From the NCBI GenBank assembly GCA_937928165.1, contig CALFVT010000009.1:62001-126000 (forward strand): a stretch of 64,000 bases of DNA, written 5' to 3'. Origin of the DNA: an uncultured Caulobacterales bacterium (lineage in GTDB: Bacteria; Pseudomonadota; Alphaproteobacteria; Caulobacterales; Maricaulaceae). The notes beneath the pieces were generated by a model. It did not search any database. It was not told where the DNA came from and was given only the letters and a program-made list of their open reading frames with translations. This document shows, in pieces, positions 27,011 to 36,656 of the stretch. Position 1 is the first letter of the stretch, and each line of letters opens with the position of its first letter. The translations under genes were made by a program, and so were the position numbers.

Positions 27011-27217
27011 ATGGGGCTAATGTATCTAAAAATTTATACACGGTCTTTCATAGCAGATGAGAGCGGCGCAACGGCTGTTGAATATGCTCTATTGGCCTCA
27101 ATCTTATCCATTGGTGTGCTATTTCTTCTTGAATCTATTGGTAATAATATTTCAAATGATTTTATGCAAATAGGAAATGCCGTAAAATCTCAAAAGACTA
27201 ATGCAAACGTCCCTTAG
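27011..27217 (+). CDS. Flp/Fap-type pilin, isolated
   Basis: A 68-residue pilin-like peptide. The core ESGATAVEYALLASILSIG is the class IVb (Flp) prepilin motif: cleavage after Gly, then a hydrophobic stretch with the conserved Glu-Tyr. The ATG at 27011 has AGG about 5 bases upstream; a second ATG at 27020 is possible. It overlaps no tad/cpa pilus-assembly gene in this window, and stands alone behind mutT. It would need TadB/C, CpaF and prepilin peptidase from elsewhere. Confidence 0.82.
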   Translation: MGLMYLKIYTRSFIADESGATAVEYALLASILSIGVLFLLESIGNNISNDFMQIGNAVKSQKTNANVP

Positions 27218-27227
27218 ACTAAAAATA

Positions 27228-28106
27228 TTATGGCTTGAAGGCTCGGCTTAAATGGATTTTTCCGCTACCTGGTTTTAAAGGTTTTTGCTGGCTTTCATGG
27301 GGCATCCAGCCGTTTGCCCATAAAACATCATAATGCGCAATATATTGTTCGTTATCACTAAAATGAGATTTATAGGCAGTTTTAACGTGGTTCCAATAAT
27401 CGCGGTTTAGGGGCGGCGTTGATGTTGCGATAAGTGCATGGCTTTCGCCAAGGTCCCTGATGTCACTAATTAATGTTGAGAATTTTTTATAATGTACAGT
27501 TAACCTATCCCGGTCTCCGGATGTGAGGTTGAATCCGCAATGATTCAGAAGCTGAACATGTCTTTGAATATCCAGTAGAGGATGAAACCGCGCGGCAATG
27601 CCGCCAAAAAAGGCTTGGTCTGCGGCATAAAGGCTTTGGCGTAAATATCCTAAAGTTTCACCGCCAAGGCAAACAGTTATAATATGCCCATCATCAATTA
27701 TGTGGTTTTTAAGTCGCCGCAATAATCCTTGCGGATTATTTTCATTATGATGGGCCATTACCAAAATGATGAGATCAAATTTATGTTTTTTGTGTTGATT
27801 TAGGGCAAGGCTCTGCAAGCTTGAAAAGCGTAAGTTTTTAGGGCGTTTATCTGGGTTGAGATGTGGTTTTATCAATATTTCAAACCCAGATGGGCAGATG
27901 AATAGAGCCTTTTCAAATTGACGGTTAATCATTGAAATACGCTGGGCCATATCTTCGGCTATGTGGGCAAGAATGAATTGTGGGTTTTTCAACCGTTGAC
28001 GCCGCCGTGCGGCGCGCTGTTGATGCAGAGCTATACGTTTTGGATTAAAGATTTGCGGCGGCAAGCCTGGCGGTCTAGGCTGTAAGTCTATGGGGTTAGT
28101 TGACAT
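27228..28106 (-). CDS. SAM-dependent methyltransferase, NDUFAF5/BioC-like
   Basis: A Rossmann methyltransferase-like protein of about 292 residues. It opens with PPQIFNPKRIALHQQRAARR, typical of the alphaproteobacterial relatives of NDUFAF5, a complex I assembly factor. The SAM-binding region is degenerate (KALFICPSGFEILIK in place of a clear GxGxG motif), later HKFDLIILVMAHHNENNPQGLLRRL and VCLGGETLGYLRQSL. I chose the ATG at 28106 (MSTNPID) over an upstream TTG that would overlap comF. It is divergent from comF. Function in complex I assembly is inferred from family resemblance only. Confidence 0.75.
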   Translation of the reverse strand: MSTNPIDLQPRPPGLPPQIFNPKRIALHQQRAARRRQRLKNPQFILAHIAEDMAQRISMINRQFEKALFICPSGFEILIKPHLNPDKRPKNLRFSSLQSLALNQHKKHKFDLIILVMAHHNENNPQGLLRRLKNHIIDDGHIITVCLGGETLGYLRQSLYAADQAFFGGIAARFHPLLDIQRHVQLLNHCGFNLTSGDRDRLTVHYKKFSTLISDIRDLGESHALIATSTPPLNRDYWNHVKTAYKSHFSDNEQYIAHYDVLWANGWMPHESQQKPLKPGSGKIHLSRAFKP

Positions 28107-28115
28107 GAAATATAT

Positions 28116-28922
28116 ATGGGCGTTATGGCGCAAAAAATAAAGATAGAAAGCATAAAGTCTTTATCTGGGAATGACATACATGCGCCGCTGCGCCGCCTGA
28201 CGGCTCAGGGGCTTGATATTATATTTCCGCCCCAGTCTTTATGGCCGAATCTCGATGGCACTTTTAAACGCCAAATAAACTTTATTGATAAGCCACTGTG
28301 TGAAGCCTGCGGCTTTCCGTTTCAATATGATCTTGGCGATGGGGCCTTATGTGGTAATTGCAGTATAAAACATCCGGCCTATGATAGAGCCCGCGCTGCA
28401 TTTATTTATGATGACATCAGCCGTGAGCCTATTTTATCTCTTAAACACAGCGGGAAAACACATGGTTTGGCGGTTTTTGCTCAGCAACTCCGCCGTGCCG
28501 GACGCGATTTAATTACAGCGGCGGATATACTTATTCCTGTCCCCTTACACCCCAAGCGTCTACGTGCGCGCAGATTTAACCAAGCAGCGCTTTTAGCGCG
28601 GTCTTTGTCGCGGCTTACAAATATACCTTACGATACGGCGGCCTTGACGCGGATTAAATCGACTCCGACACAAGGCGGTAAGACCGCCTCTGCGCGGCGC
28701 CGTAATATGCAAGGGGCGTTTCAAGTTGTGAATGCCCATATAGGGATTATTGAGAAAAAAAATCTTATTTTGATTGATGATGTTATGACGACGGGCGCAA
28801 CCGCGCAGGCTTGCGCACGAGCCTTAAAGCGTGCAGGCGCTTTACGTGTAGATGTTTTAACGCTCGCCCGCGTTGTCAAAGATATGTCTTTAGATGAGAA
28901 CTATGTAGACACGATCTTGTGA
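28116..28922 (+). CDS. comF: ComF family phosphoribosyltransferase-like protein
   Basis: A 268-residue protein with an N-terminal four-Cys zinc-binding module (CEACGFPF...CGNCS) and a C-terminal PRTase domain with the PRPP-binding motif LILIDDVMTTGATAQ. In naturally competent bacteria ComF helps DNA uptake and early processing; its biochemical reaction is not established. The PVPLHPKRLRARRFNQAALLAR signature of the family is present. It is followed by grxC after 59 bases. Confidence 0.9.
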   Translation: MGVMAQKIKIESIKSLSGNDIHAPLRRLTAQGLDIIFPPQSLWPNLDGTFKRQINFIDKPLCEACGFPFQYDLGDGALCGNCSIKHPAYDRARAAFIYDDISREPILSLKHSGKTHGLAVFAQQLRRAGRDLITAADILIPVPLHPKRLRARRFNQAALLARSLSRLTNIPYDTAALTRIKSTPTQGGKTASARRRNMQGAFQVVNAHIGIIEKKNLILIDDVMTTGATAQACARALKRAGALRVDVLTLARVVKDMSLDENYVDTIL

Positions 28923-28981
28923 AGGGGCTTGCCGCAGCTAAAAATTACCTTAAATAAACCCATGAAAGTGAGACCCATATT

Positions 28982-29245
28982 ATGGCCCAGCCCAAAATTG
29001 AAATGTATAGTAAAGCGTTTTGCCCCTTTTGTATCCGTGCAAAAAACCTTCTTAAAAATAAAGGTATGAGCTTTATTGATATTCCAGCTTCCAATGATGC
29101 TGAAAAACGCGCAGAAATGAATAAACGCTCCGGTGGGCGTAATACATTCCCGCAAATATTTATTGACGGAAAGCATATTGGCGGATGTGATGATATTTTT
29201 GCACTTGAGCAAAGTGGTAAGCTTGATCCGCTTTTAGGGCTCTAA
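28982..29245 (+). CDS. grxC: Glutaredoxin 3
   Basis: An 87-residue dithiol glutaredoxin. The active site CPFC is in KAFCPFCIRAKNLL; TFPQIFIDGKHIGGCDDIFAL holds the cis-Pro and glutathione-binding residues. It reduces disulfides or glutathionylated proteins with glutathione. It is followed at 6 bases by the nitrilase-family gene, a common alphaproteobacterial order. Confidence 0.95.
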   Translation: MAQPKIEMYSKAFCPFCIRAKNLLKNKGMSFIDIPASNDAEKRAEMNKRSGGRNTFPQIFIDGKHIGGCDDIFALEQSGKLDPLLGL

Positions 29246-29251
29246 GCCTGA

Positions 29252-30067
29252 ATGAAACTAGCGGCCGTACAGTTATGCTCGGGCCTTGATATAATCCAAA
29301 ATATCAAGGATGCCAGTATTTTAATTCGTAACGCGGCCGCGGCGGGGGCGAATTTTATTGCCACCCCTGAGATGACTAATATAATTCAGCGCTCCGCAAA
29401 GGGGCTGCACGGCGTTATAAGCCCGCAAGAATCTGCGGCAGAAGTCGCAGCGTTTTCAAGCCTTGCCAAGGATTTATCAGTTTATCTTTTAATCGGCTCG
29501 ATGGCTTTTAAAAGTGGAAAACGGCGGGCGGTTAATCGTTCTATTTTATTTGCGCCCGATGGTCATATTGCGGCGCAATATGATAAAATCCATCTTTTTG
29601 ATGTGACGATTTCGCGGACGGAAATGTGGAAAGAGTCCTCTGTTTATGACTGCGGTGATCAAGCGGTTATGAGTGATATGGACGGGGTAAAGCTCGGGCT
29701 GTCTATTTGTTATGATTTACGCTTTCCAGCGCTTTACCGCTGCTATGCTCAGGCGGGGGCGCATATCGTCACTGTCCCCGCCGCCTTTACCGTGCCGACA
29801 GGGCGGGCCCATTGGGAAACTCTTTTAAGGGCCCGCGCGATTGAAACGGGCAGTTTTATAATTGCGCCGGCGCAGGGGGGACTCCACGAAGATGGCCGCG
29901 AGACATGGGGCCGCTCTATGATTATCGGGCCATGGGGTGATATCCGCGCCCAAGTTGATCATAATCAGCCGGGGTTTTGTATGGCTGATATTGATTTGAA
30001 TGATGTGACATCGGCGCGGTCTAAAATTCCGGCATGGAATTATGAACCAGAATATAAGGTTTTATGA
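29252..30067 (+). CDS. Carbon-nitrogen hydrolase (Nit/omega-amidase-like)
   Basis: A 271-residue nitrilase-superfamily amidase. The Glu-Lys-Cys triad is visible: Glu in ATPEMTN, Lys in YDKIHLFD, and Cys in LSICYDLRFPALYR. Relatives of the Nit1 type deaminate oxidised glutathione-like molecules, which would fit the glutaredoxin neighbour. Its stop overlaps the next start (ATGA), so it is co-translated with DUF1178. Confidence 0.92.
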   Translation: MKLAAVQLCSGLDIIQNIKDASILIRNAAAAGANFIATPEMTNIIQRSAKGLHGVISPQESAAEVAAFSSLAKDLSVYLLIGSMAFKSGKRRAVNRSILFAPDGHIAAQYDKIHLFDVTISRTEMWKESSVYDCGDQAVMSDMDGVKLGLSICYDLRFPALYRCYAQAGAHIVTVPAAFTVPTGRAHWETLLRARAIETGSFIIAPAQGGLHEDGRETWGRSMIIGPWGDIRAQVDHNQPGFCMADIDLNDVTSARSKIPAWNYEPEYKVL

Positions 30068-30504
30068 TAAAATATAACCTTATATGCAGCGCGGGCCATG
30101 AGTTCGAAGCTTGGTTTTCTTCAAGCGCGGGTTTTGAAACCCAGCGAGATAAAGGACAGATAGCCTGCATTATCTGCGGCAATGTCGATATTGACCGCGC
30201 AATTATGGCGCCACATGTTTCAACAGGTCGGCGGCAAGATGAAATTACCAAAGACCGCGCCCATAATATGCAAATGGTCAATGCGGCGGCAGACAAAATC
30301 CGCCGTGAAATTACACAAACCTGTGATGATGTAGGCAAAAACTTTGCCGAAGAAGCCAGAGCAATTCATTACGGCGAAAAACCTGTGCGGGGAATTTATG
30401 GACAAGCGGCCCCAAAAGAGGTTGCGGCCCTTCATGAGGAAGGTGTGACCGCCCTGCCATTACCCGATATTTTAATGCCAAAAGCGAAATCAAAAATAAA
30501 TTAA
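30064..30504 (+). CDS. DUF1178 family protein with Cys pair
   Basis: A 146-residue cytoplasmic protein. The N-terminus MIKYNLICSAGHEFEAWFSS and the CIICG pair a little later look like a small zinc ribbon; the ARAIHYGEKPVRGIYGQA segment is a family hallmark. Its function is unknown. The family is widespread in Alpha- and Betaproteobacteria and often follows the nitrilase-like gene, as here (4-base overlap). Confidence 0.9.
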   Translation: MIKYNLICSAGHEFEAWFSSSAGFETQRDKGQIACIICGNVDIDRAIMAPHVSTGRRQDEITKDRAHNMQMVNAAADKIRREITQTCDDVGKNFAEEARAIHYGEKPVRGIYGQAAPKEVAALHEEGVTALPLPDILMPKAKSKIN

Positions 30505-30508
30505 TCCC

Positions 30509-32116
30509 CTAAAGACGTAGCCCGTGGTCGGCCTTAATCATATCTGCGCCTTTTTCCGCAATCATAAGGCTCGGCGCGTTTGTATTACCCGAAATCAGAT
30601 TTGGCATTACCGAAGCGTCAATAACCCGAAGCCCTGACAAGCCGTGAACTTTTAACCGTTCATTGACAACGGCCTGCTCGTCTTGGCCCATTTTACATGT
30701 ACCGACTGGGTGATATATCGTATCGGCACGCGCAGATATATCGCGGCGTAGCGCGTTTTCATCATCACGATCGGATTCAAATAAAGCCTTGATGCGCGTT
30801 GATTTAAACTGCGGGGAGCGAAATATGCTTTGCGTGAATTTTACGGCTTTATAGAGCTTTTCAAAATCATCTTTTTCGCCAAAGAAATTAGGGTCAATGC
30901 GTGGCCCATCAAAAGGGTTTGCCGAATTGAGATTGACGGTGCCGCGGCTTTTCGGCCTTAAAACGCAAACATGACAGCTATAACCATGGCCGTAATGTAT
31001 CTCTCGCCCATGATCATATACAATGCCGCGTACTAAATGAAGCTGAATGTCAGGGGAAGGCTCCTTGGGGTCGATATAAATAAATCCGCCGCTTTCTGCG
31101 TAATTACTCGTCAACATGCCCGTCTTAGTTTTGCGGTAAATAAGCGCTTCTTTAAGCAGCTTAAATGTACCCTTGAAAGAAAACCCTAAATTATCGAGTG
31201 AGCTGGATTTATAAGACAAAGAATAATCAATATGGTCTTGAAGGTTCTCGCCGACCCCTGGTAGTTCATGAACTGTTTCTATACCGTGAGGCCTGAGTTT
31301 TTCTGCCCCGCCAATGCCGGATAAGAGTAGGATTTGCGCGGAGCCAAATGTGCCGGCGGATAGGATGATCTCTTTATTCGCTTTAAGGCTTAAAGGGCGC
31401 CCTTTATGGCTAACTTTTACAGCGATAGCGCGTTTGTTTTTAATGATTATTTTTTCGCATTGTGCAGCTGTGAGGATAGTTAAATTTTTACGCTGTTTGA
31501 TCGGATCCAAGAAAGCCTTGGCCGCAGAGCAACGTATACCATTTTTTTGTGTCACGTCATAATAGCCAACGCCCTCTTGTATCTCGCCGTTAAAATCATT
31601 GTTTCTGTGGATTTGATGTTCCGCACAGGCTTTAAAAAACATCTCATTTATGCCGCCGGGGGAGGGGAGTGCCATGACATTGAGCGGCCCGCCCTGGGCG
31701 TGATAGTTATTTGCGCCGGTCTCGTGATGTTGTGATTTTTTAAAATAAGGCAAAACCTCATCATAGCTCCAGCCTTTATTGCCCTGCGCTGCCCAATTAT
31801 CATAATCTTCACGGTGCCCCCGAATATAGATCATGGCGTTAATAGACGAAGACCCTCCAAGCACTTTGCCGCGTGGCTGAAACCCTCTGCGGCCATTTAG
31901 GCCCGATTGTGGTTCTGTTTCAAACTTCCAATTTCGTTTGGATTTAACATTTATAAGTCCGGCTAGCGGAATATTCACCGACCAGTGATTATGGTGTCCA
32001 CCGGCCTCTAAAAGACAGACGGATATATTAGGATCTTCCGTCAAGCGGTTTGCGGTAACGCAGCCAGCGGAGCCTGCGCCGATAATAATAAAGTCAAAGC
32101 TTTGGGCATTATCCAT
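30509..32116 (-). CDS. GMC family FAD-dependent oxidoreductase (choline dehydrogenase-like)
   Basis: A 535-residue flavoprotein that oxidises an alcohol. The N-terminal FAD fold IIIGAGSAGCVTANRL, GGSSSINAMIYIRGHREDYD and the closing YHPVGTCKMG / SGNTNAPSLMIAEKGADMI segments hold the family's conserved His and Asn. It most resembles BetA-like alcohol dehydrogenases, but betB/betI are not adjacent, so choline is not assured. It is convergent with DUF1178 and lies just downstream of ubiG, 23 bases apart. Confidence 0.9.
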   Translation of the reverse strand: MDNAQSFDFIIIGAGSAGCVTANRLTEDPNISVCLLEAGGHHNHWSVNIPLAGLINVKSKRNWKFETEPQSGLNGRRGFQPRGKVLGGSSSINAMIYIRGHREDYDNWAAQGNKGWSYDEVLPYFKKSQHHETGANNYHAQGGPLNVMALPSPGGINEMFFKACAEHQIHRNNDFNGEIQEGVGYYDVTQKNGIRCSAAKAFLDPIKQRKNLTILTAAQCEKIIIKNKRAIAVKVSHKGRPLSLKANKEIILSAGTFGSAQILLLSGIGGAEKLRPHGIETVHELPGVGENLQDHIDYSLSYKSSSLDNLGFSFKGTFKLLKEALIYRKTKTGMLTSNYAESGGFIYIDPKEPSPDIQLHLVRGIVYDHGREIHYGHGYSCHVCVLRPKSRGTVNLNSANPFDGPRIDPNFFGEKDDFEKLYKAVKFTQSIFRSPQFKSTRIKALFESDRDDENALRRDISARADTIYHPVGTCKMGQDEQAVVNERLKVHGLSGLRVIDASVMPNLISGNTNAPSLMIAEKGADMIKADHGLRL

Positions 32117-32139
32117 GAGCGTAAGTTTATACTGCGCGA

Positions 32140-32913
32140 TTATGCGGCGGGGCGGGTGGCAACCGTCACGTAATTAATTGATAAGTCTTGTGAGTGTTTC
32201 CATGTTTGGGTCAAAGGGTTCAGGCTCATGCCTTCTGCGGGCTGCGGGTTTAAATCGGCCGTGCTGAGCCAACCGCTAAGCTCTTGAGGTTTGACGAGTT
32301 TATCATAATGATGGGTCCCCGTTGGGAGCCAGCGCAAGACATATTCTGCACCGACAATGGCAAAAAGAAAGGCTTTCATTGTACGGTTAATCGTTGAGCA
32401 GATCATCAGCCCGCCCGGCTTTACCATGGCCGCACAGTCTTTGATAAAATCTGGTGGATTGGCGACATGTTCTATGACCTCCATATTTAAAACCGCGTCA
32501 AAAGCGGTTTCTTTGGCGGCTCTCATTTGTTCGATTGTGCCGTGGCGGTAATCAATATCGAGCCCCACAGTCTGAGCATGAGTCTTCGCAGTTTTTACAT
32601 TCCGCTCCAAGGCGTCAACCCCCGTGACTTTAGCCCCAAGCCGCGTTATAGGTTCACATAAGAGACCGCCGCCGCAGCCAATATCTAAAATGCGAAGACC
32701 TTTAAGGGGGAGTTCTGCTTCGGGGTCGCGGCCAAAATGCTCGCATATGCTTTGTTTTATAAAGTTAATCCGAAAGCCGTTCATAATATGAAGCGGTTTA
32801 AACATGCCCTCAAGATTCCACCAATCCTCTGCCATGCGCGAAAAACTTGCCATTTCTGCAGGATCAACAGAGACGGATGATATATGTTCGGGCTGTGTTT
32901 CGGAATAAGCCAT
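32140..32913 (-). CDS. ubiG: Ubiquinone biosynthesis O-methyltransferase UbiG
   Basis: Performs both O-methylations of the ubiquinone ring. The protein is 257 residues. The N-terminal AEDWWNLEGMFKPLHIMNGFR is distinctive for UbiG; the SAM motif LRILDIGCGGGLLCEP and MEVIEHVANP follow, then NRTMKAFLFAIVGAEYVLRW. It is divergent from lysC, the usual alphaproteobacterial arrangement. Confidence 0.97.
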   Translation of the reverse strand: MAYSETQPEHISSVSVDPAEMASFSRMAEDWWNLEGMFKPLHIMNGFRINFIKQSICEHFGRDPEAELPLKGLRILDIGCGGGLLCEPITRLGAKVTGVDALERNVKTAKTHAQTVGLDIDYRHGTIEQMRAAKETAFDAVLNMEVIEHVANPPDFIKDCAAMVKPGGLMICSTINRTMKAFLFAIVGAEYVLRWLPTGTHHYDKLVKPQELSGWLSTADLNPQPAEGMSLNPLTQTWKHSQDLSINYVTVATRPAA

Positions 32914-33040
32914 ATAAGAGCCGCCTTATGATCAGAACTTAAAATCTACATACACAAAATTTACTATTTGCGAAACTAAAACCATGCGCGTAAAAGCGCC
33001 GCGGTCACGGCTATGTGGCTATGAGGAAAAGGGTGTTTCG

Positions 33041-34288
33041 ATGGCGCGCATCGTAATGAAATTTGGCGGAACATCCGTTGCGAATATAGACCGTATTCGC
33101 CGTGTATCCGAACTTGTTGACGATGAGGTTAAAGCGGGACATGAAGTTGCCGTGGTTGTCTCTGCCATGAGCGGGGAGACCAACCGGCTCGTCGAGCTTG
33201 TTGATGTCCTTGATGGTGACGGTGATCAAGGGGGGGCTATTGAGGATGAATATGATGCGATTGTTTCCTCGGGGGAGCAGGTTACATCAGGGCTTTTGGC
33301 GATAGCTCTGCGGCGGCGCGGGGTGAAGGCCCGCTCTTGGCTAGGCTGGCAAATTCCGCTTAAAACCGATATGGCCCATTCAAAAGCAAGAATTTCTGAT
33401 ATTGAAACCTTGGCGATGGATCCGTCATTAAAGGACGGCGTTGTCGGTGTTGTTGCCGGTTTTCAAGGGGTGTCCAGTGATGGGCGAATTTCGACATTAG
33501 GGCGGGGCGGATCAGATACATCTGCGGTGGCTTTGGCTGTGGCCCTTAAAGCTGACCGCTGTGATATTTATACGGATGTAGACGGGATTTACACAACGGA
33601 CCCACGCATTGCCGAAGATGCTAGGCGGCTTGGTAAGATTTCATTTGAAGAAATGCTGGAGCTCGCATCTTTAGGGGCCAAGGTTTTACAAACCCGCTCC
33701 GTAGAGCTAGCAATGAATAATAATTTGCCTATTCGGGTACTCACAAGTTTTGCGCAGCCGGGCGAAGATAACCCAGGTACGATTGTCTGTAATGAGGAAG
33801 AAACAATGGAAGAACGTGTTGTAAGTGGCGTGGCCTATAGCCGAGATGAAGCGCAGATTACACTCTTAAGGCTAGAAGACCGTCCCGGTACCGTTGCGGC
33901 AATCTGCGGCGTTATGGCGGACGCTAATGTGATTGTTGATATGATCGTACAGGGGCGCTCCCGCGCGGAAAATGCAGCAAACCTAACCTTTACGGTGGGT
34001 AAGCGCGATTTGGAAAAAGCCCTCAAGGCGTTAGAAGCTGTGAAAGGGGATATCGGCTTTGAGGACATTATATCCGATAGTAAGGTTACAAAAGTGTCGA
34101 TTGTCGGTATTGGTATGCGTAGCCATACGGGCGTGGCAAAAACTATGTTTGATGCTTTAGCGAAACGCGGTATTAACGTGGAAGTCATTGCGACCTCTGA
34201 GATTAAGATTTCTGTCTTAATTGACGCCGAATATACTGAACTTGCTGTCCGCACCCTACATAGTGCCTTTGAGCTTGAAACGGCTTAA
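33041..34288 (+). CDS. lysC: Aspartate kinase
   Basis: Phosphorylates aspartate, the first step to lysine, threonine, methionine and diaminopimelate. The protein has about 415 residues: the kinase domain begins MARIVMKFGGTSVANIDRI and holds STLGRGGSDTSAVALA and YTDVDGIYTTDPRI; two ACT domains follow for amino-acid feedback (LLRLEDRPGTVAAICGVMAD; VSIVGIGMRSHTGVAKTMFD). I chose the ATG at 33041 since it begins the conserved N-terminus; an ATG at 32984 would add 19 unconserved residues. It is followed by ptsP. Confidence 0.97.
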   Translation: MARIVMKFGGTSVANIDRIRRVSELVDDEVKAGHEVAVVVSAMSGETNRLVELVDVLDGDGDQGGAIEDEYDAIVSSGEQVTSGLLAIALRRRGVKARSWLGWQIPLKTDMAHSKARISDIETLAMDPSLKDGVVGVVAGFQGVSSDGRISTLGRGGSDTSAVALAVALKADRCDIYTDVDGIYTTDPRIAEDARRLGKISFEEMLELASLGAKVLQTRSVELAMNNNLPIRVLTSFAQPGEDNPGTIVCNEEETMEERVVSGVAYSRDEAQITLLRLEDRPGTVAAICGVMADANVIVDMIVQGRSRAENAANLTFTVGKRDLEKALKALEAVKGDIGFEDIISDSKVTKVSIVGIGMRSHTGVAKTMFDALAKRGINVEVIATSEIKISVLIDAEYTELAVRTLHSAFELETA

Positions 34289-34367
34289 GTGCTGATTTTA
34301 TTTTAAATTTTATGTAAGAAACGCGCAATCATTTGCCTTTAGGCCGTAAGGTAGGCATATATGTTTT

Positions 34368-36653
34368 GTGAATAGAGAGACGATCATAAAACAGCCGCGT
34401 AACCTTATGGCGGCAATTCGCAAGGCGATGGAAGGAACCGAGTCGGTTCAGGAGCGCCTTGATGATTTTGTTGCGGCGATTTCAACGTCCATTAAAGTCG
34501 ATGTGGCGTCTATATATCTTATACGCGGCAACAATAATGATCTTGAGCTGTCAGCGACCCAAGGGCTTAAAAAATCGGCGGTTCATAACACGCGGCTTAA
34601 TCACGGCGAAGGCTTGGTTGGTCATGTCGCCCTAACTGCAAAGCCGCTTAGTTTAGCAGATGCGGCCTCTCATCCGCTTTTTTCATATCGTAAAGAAACC
34701 GGGGAAGACCCGTTTAAATCCTTTTTAGGTGTTCCGATTTTGCGCGGCGGGCGGGTCTTAGGGGTTCTTGTTGTTCAAAGCCGAGAGGCGCGAGAATTTA
34801 ACGAAGATGATAATGAAGAACTACTGACGATTGCCATGCTTTTGGCGCAAATTATTATCGAAGATGAGCGTACTGGCGGTAAAAAAGCGGCCCTTAAAGG
34901 AATTACGCTTGCTCAAACGAAGCCTGAAACTATTCGGGGGAAGGCCTTTGCAGATGGCCTCGCCAGCGGACAGGCAATGTTGCACATCGTGCCGCTCTCG
35001 CCCAGCGAGCGCTTATCAAAAGATATTGAAGCGGAGGAGGCTCGGCTTGAAGACGGGGTTAAAATATTACGGGCCTCTGTCGATTCTATGGTCAGTGGTG
35101 AGGCGGCGTCATTAAACCGGGCGTCTAAAGAAATTTATGAAACTTACCGTATGTTTGCTTATGACCGCCGCTGGGTGGGGCGGCTAAGGGAAGCCGTGCA
35201 TTCCGGACTAACCGCCGAAGCTGCTGTAGAGCGGGTGAGGAATGAAAACCGTGCGCGGCTGATGAAGGCCCGTGATCCTTATTTGCGTGCGCGTCTACAT
35301 GATCTTGAAGATTTGGCCAACCGGCTTATTCGCGCGCTATCTGGAGAGAATATTACGGCGGGCCAAAAAGTCTTGCCCAATGACGCTATTCTTTTTGCCC
35401 GTGACCTCGGCCCGGCGGAGCTATTAGATTATGACCGTAAAAGCCTTCGCGCGATTGTTCTTGAAGAGGGGGCAGCCTCAAGCCATACGGCGATTATTTG
35501 CCGTGCCATTGGGATTCCCCTCGTCGGGCGCGCCGATGGTATTTTGGATTTTATAGAATCAGGTGATCCTGTTCTTGTGGACGGGGAATCGGGTATTGTT
35601 AATATTCGTCCCCTTGAGACGCAGGTTCATGGTTTTCAGCTGCGTATGCGTATTCGCGGCGAGGTCAATAAAGCTTTTGAAGCGATTAAAGACCGCCCTG
35701 CTATTACCCAAGATGAGCGGCATATTAGCCTGCAGCTTAATGCAGGGCTTGTGATGGACCTTCCACAATTAGACCAATCCGGCGCGGATGGTATCGGACT
35801 TTTCCGAACAGAATTTCAGTTTATGGTGTCTAATTTTATGCCGAAGCTTAAAGAGCAAACGGACCTTTATCGGCAGGCTTTGGATAAGGCGGGAGAACGG
35901 CCTGTCACGTTTCGCACGCTAGATTTGGGCGGAGATAAAATCCTGCCTTATATGGACCCTGTGCCAGAACAAAACCCAGCCATTGGATGGCGGGCAATTC
36001 GTATTGCGCTCGATCGCCCCGGGCTCATGCGCTATCAACTGCGTGCACTCGTGGCCGCAGGGGCGGGTAAATATCTTCGCATAATGTTTCCCATGGTCAC
36101 AACTGTAGACGAGTTTACCGCCGCGAAAGCCTTATTTAGAAAAGAACTTGAGCGGGCCTCAAAATTTGGCGCAGATTTGCCAATAAAAATTGAAATTGGT
36201 GTTATGCTCGAAACTCCGGCTTTGGCATGGTCAATTAATGCTATATGTGATCACGCTGATTTTGTCTCCGTCGGGGCGAATGACCTTTTGCAGTTTTTCT
36301 TTGCCGCAGACCGGGATAATGTTCGTGTGGCCGATCGGTATGACCCGCTACACCCAGCGGCTGTATCTATGCTTAAAGATATTGCGGATGGATGCCGCCG
36401 TAATGATATACCGGTCTCAGTATGCGGCGAATTGGCAGGGCGCCCCATAGAAGCCATGGTGCTTGTCGCCTTGGGTTATAATACATTATCTATGCCGGCG
36501 ATTGGGATTGGCCCTGTGAAAAGCGCCTTATTAGCCCTTAATGCTGAAAAGCTAGCGGCCTATATAAAGCCGCTTATTTCACGGGATTCCCGCCTAAGCT
36601 CTATACGGCAAGCGGTGCATAAATTTTGCCTTGAAGAAGGTATTCCGGTTTAA
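34368..36653 (+). CDS. ptsP: Phosphoenolpyruvate-protein phosphotransferase, nitrogen PTS (EI-Ntr)
   Basis: Transfers phosphate from PEP to an HPr-type protein in the regulatory PTS. The protein is 761 residues: an N-terminal GAF sensor (MEGTESVQERLDDFVAAIST; FLGVPILRGGRVLGVL), the N-terminal EI domain, the phospho-histidine in GAASSHTAIICRAIG, then the PEP-binding barrel with GIGLFRTEFQFM, FRTLDLGGDK and GANDLLQFFFAADR. The start is GTG. Its likely partners in the window are the HPr and EIIA proteins near 47.1-47.9 kb. lysC-ptsP is conserved; the prfA-prmC pair often found next is not here. Confidence 0.96.
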   Translation: MNRETIIKQPRNLMAAIRKAMEGTESVQERLDDFVAAISTSIKVDVASIYLIRGNNNDLELSATQGLKKSAVHNTRLNHGEGLVGHVALTAKPLSLADAASHPLFSYRKETGEDPFKSFLGVPILRGGRVLGVLVVQSREAREFNEDDNEELLTIAMLLAQIIIEDERTGGKKAALKGITLAQTKPETIRGKAFADGLASGQAMLHIVPLSPSERLSKDIEAEEARLEDGVKILRASVDSMVSGEAASLNRASKEIYETYRMFAYDRRWVGRLREAVHSGLTAEAAVERVRNENRARLMKARDPYLRARLHDLEDLANRLIRALSGENITAGQKVLPNDAILFARDLGPAELLDYDRKSLRAIVLEEGAASSHTAIICRAIGIPLVGRADGILDFIESGDPVLVDGESGIVNIRPLETQVHGFQLRMRIRGEVNKAFEAIKDRPAITQDERHISLQLNAGLVMDLPQLDQSGADGIGLFRTEFQFMVSNFMPKLKEQTDLYRQALDKAGERPVTFRTLDLGGDKILPYMDPVPEQNPAIGWRAIRIALDRPGLMRYQLRALVAAGAGKYLRIMFPMVTTVDEFTAAKALFRKELERASKFGADLPIKIEIGVMLETPALAWSINAICDHADFVSVGANDLLQFFFAADRDNVRVADRYDPLHPAAVSMLKDIADGCRRNDIPVSVCGELAGRPIEAMVLVALGYNTLSMPAIGIGPVKSALLALNAEKLAAYIKPLISRDSRLSSIRQAVHKFCLEEGIPV

Positions 36654-36656
36654 AGG

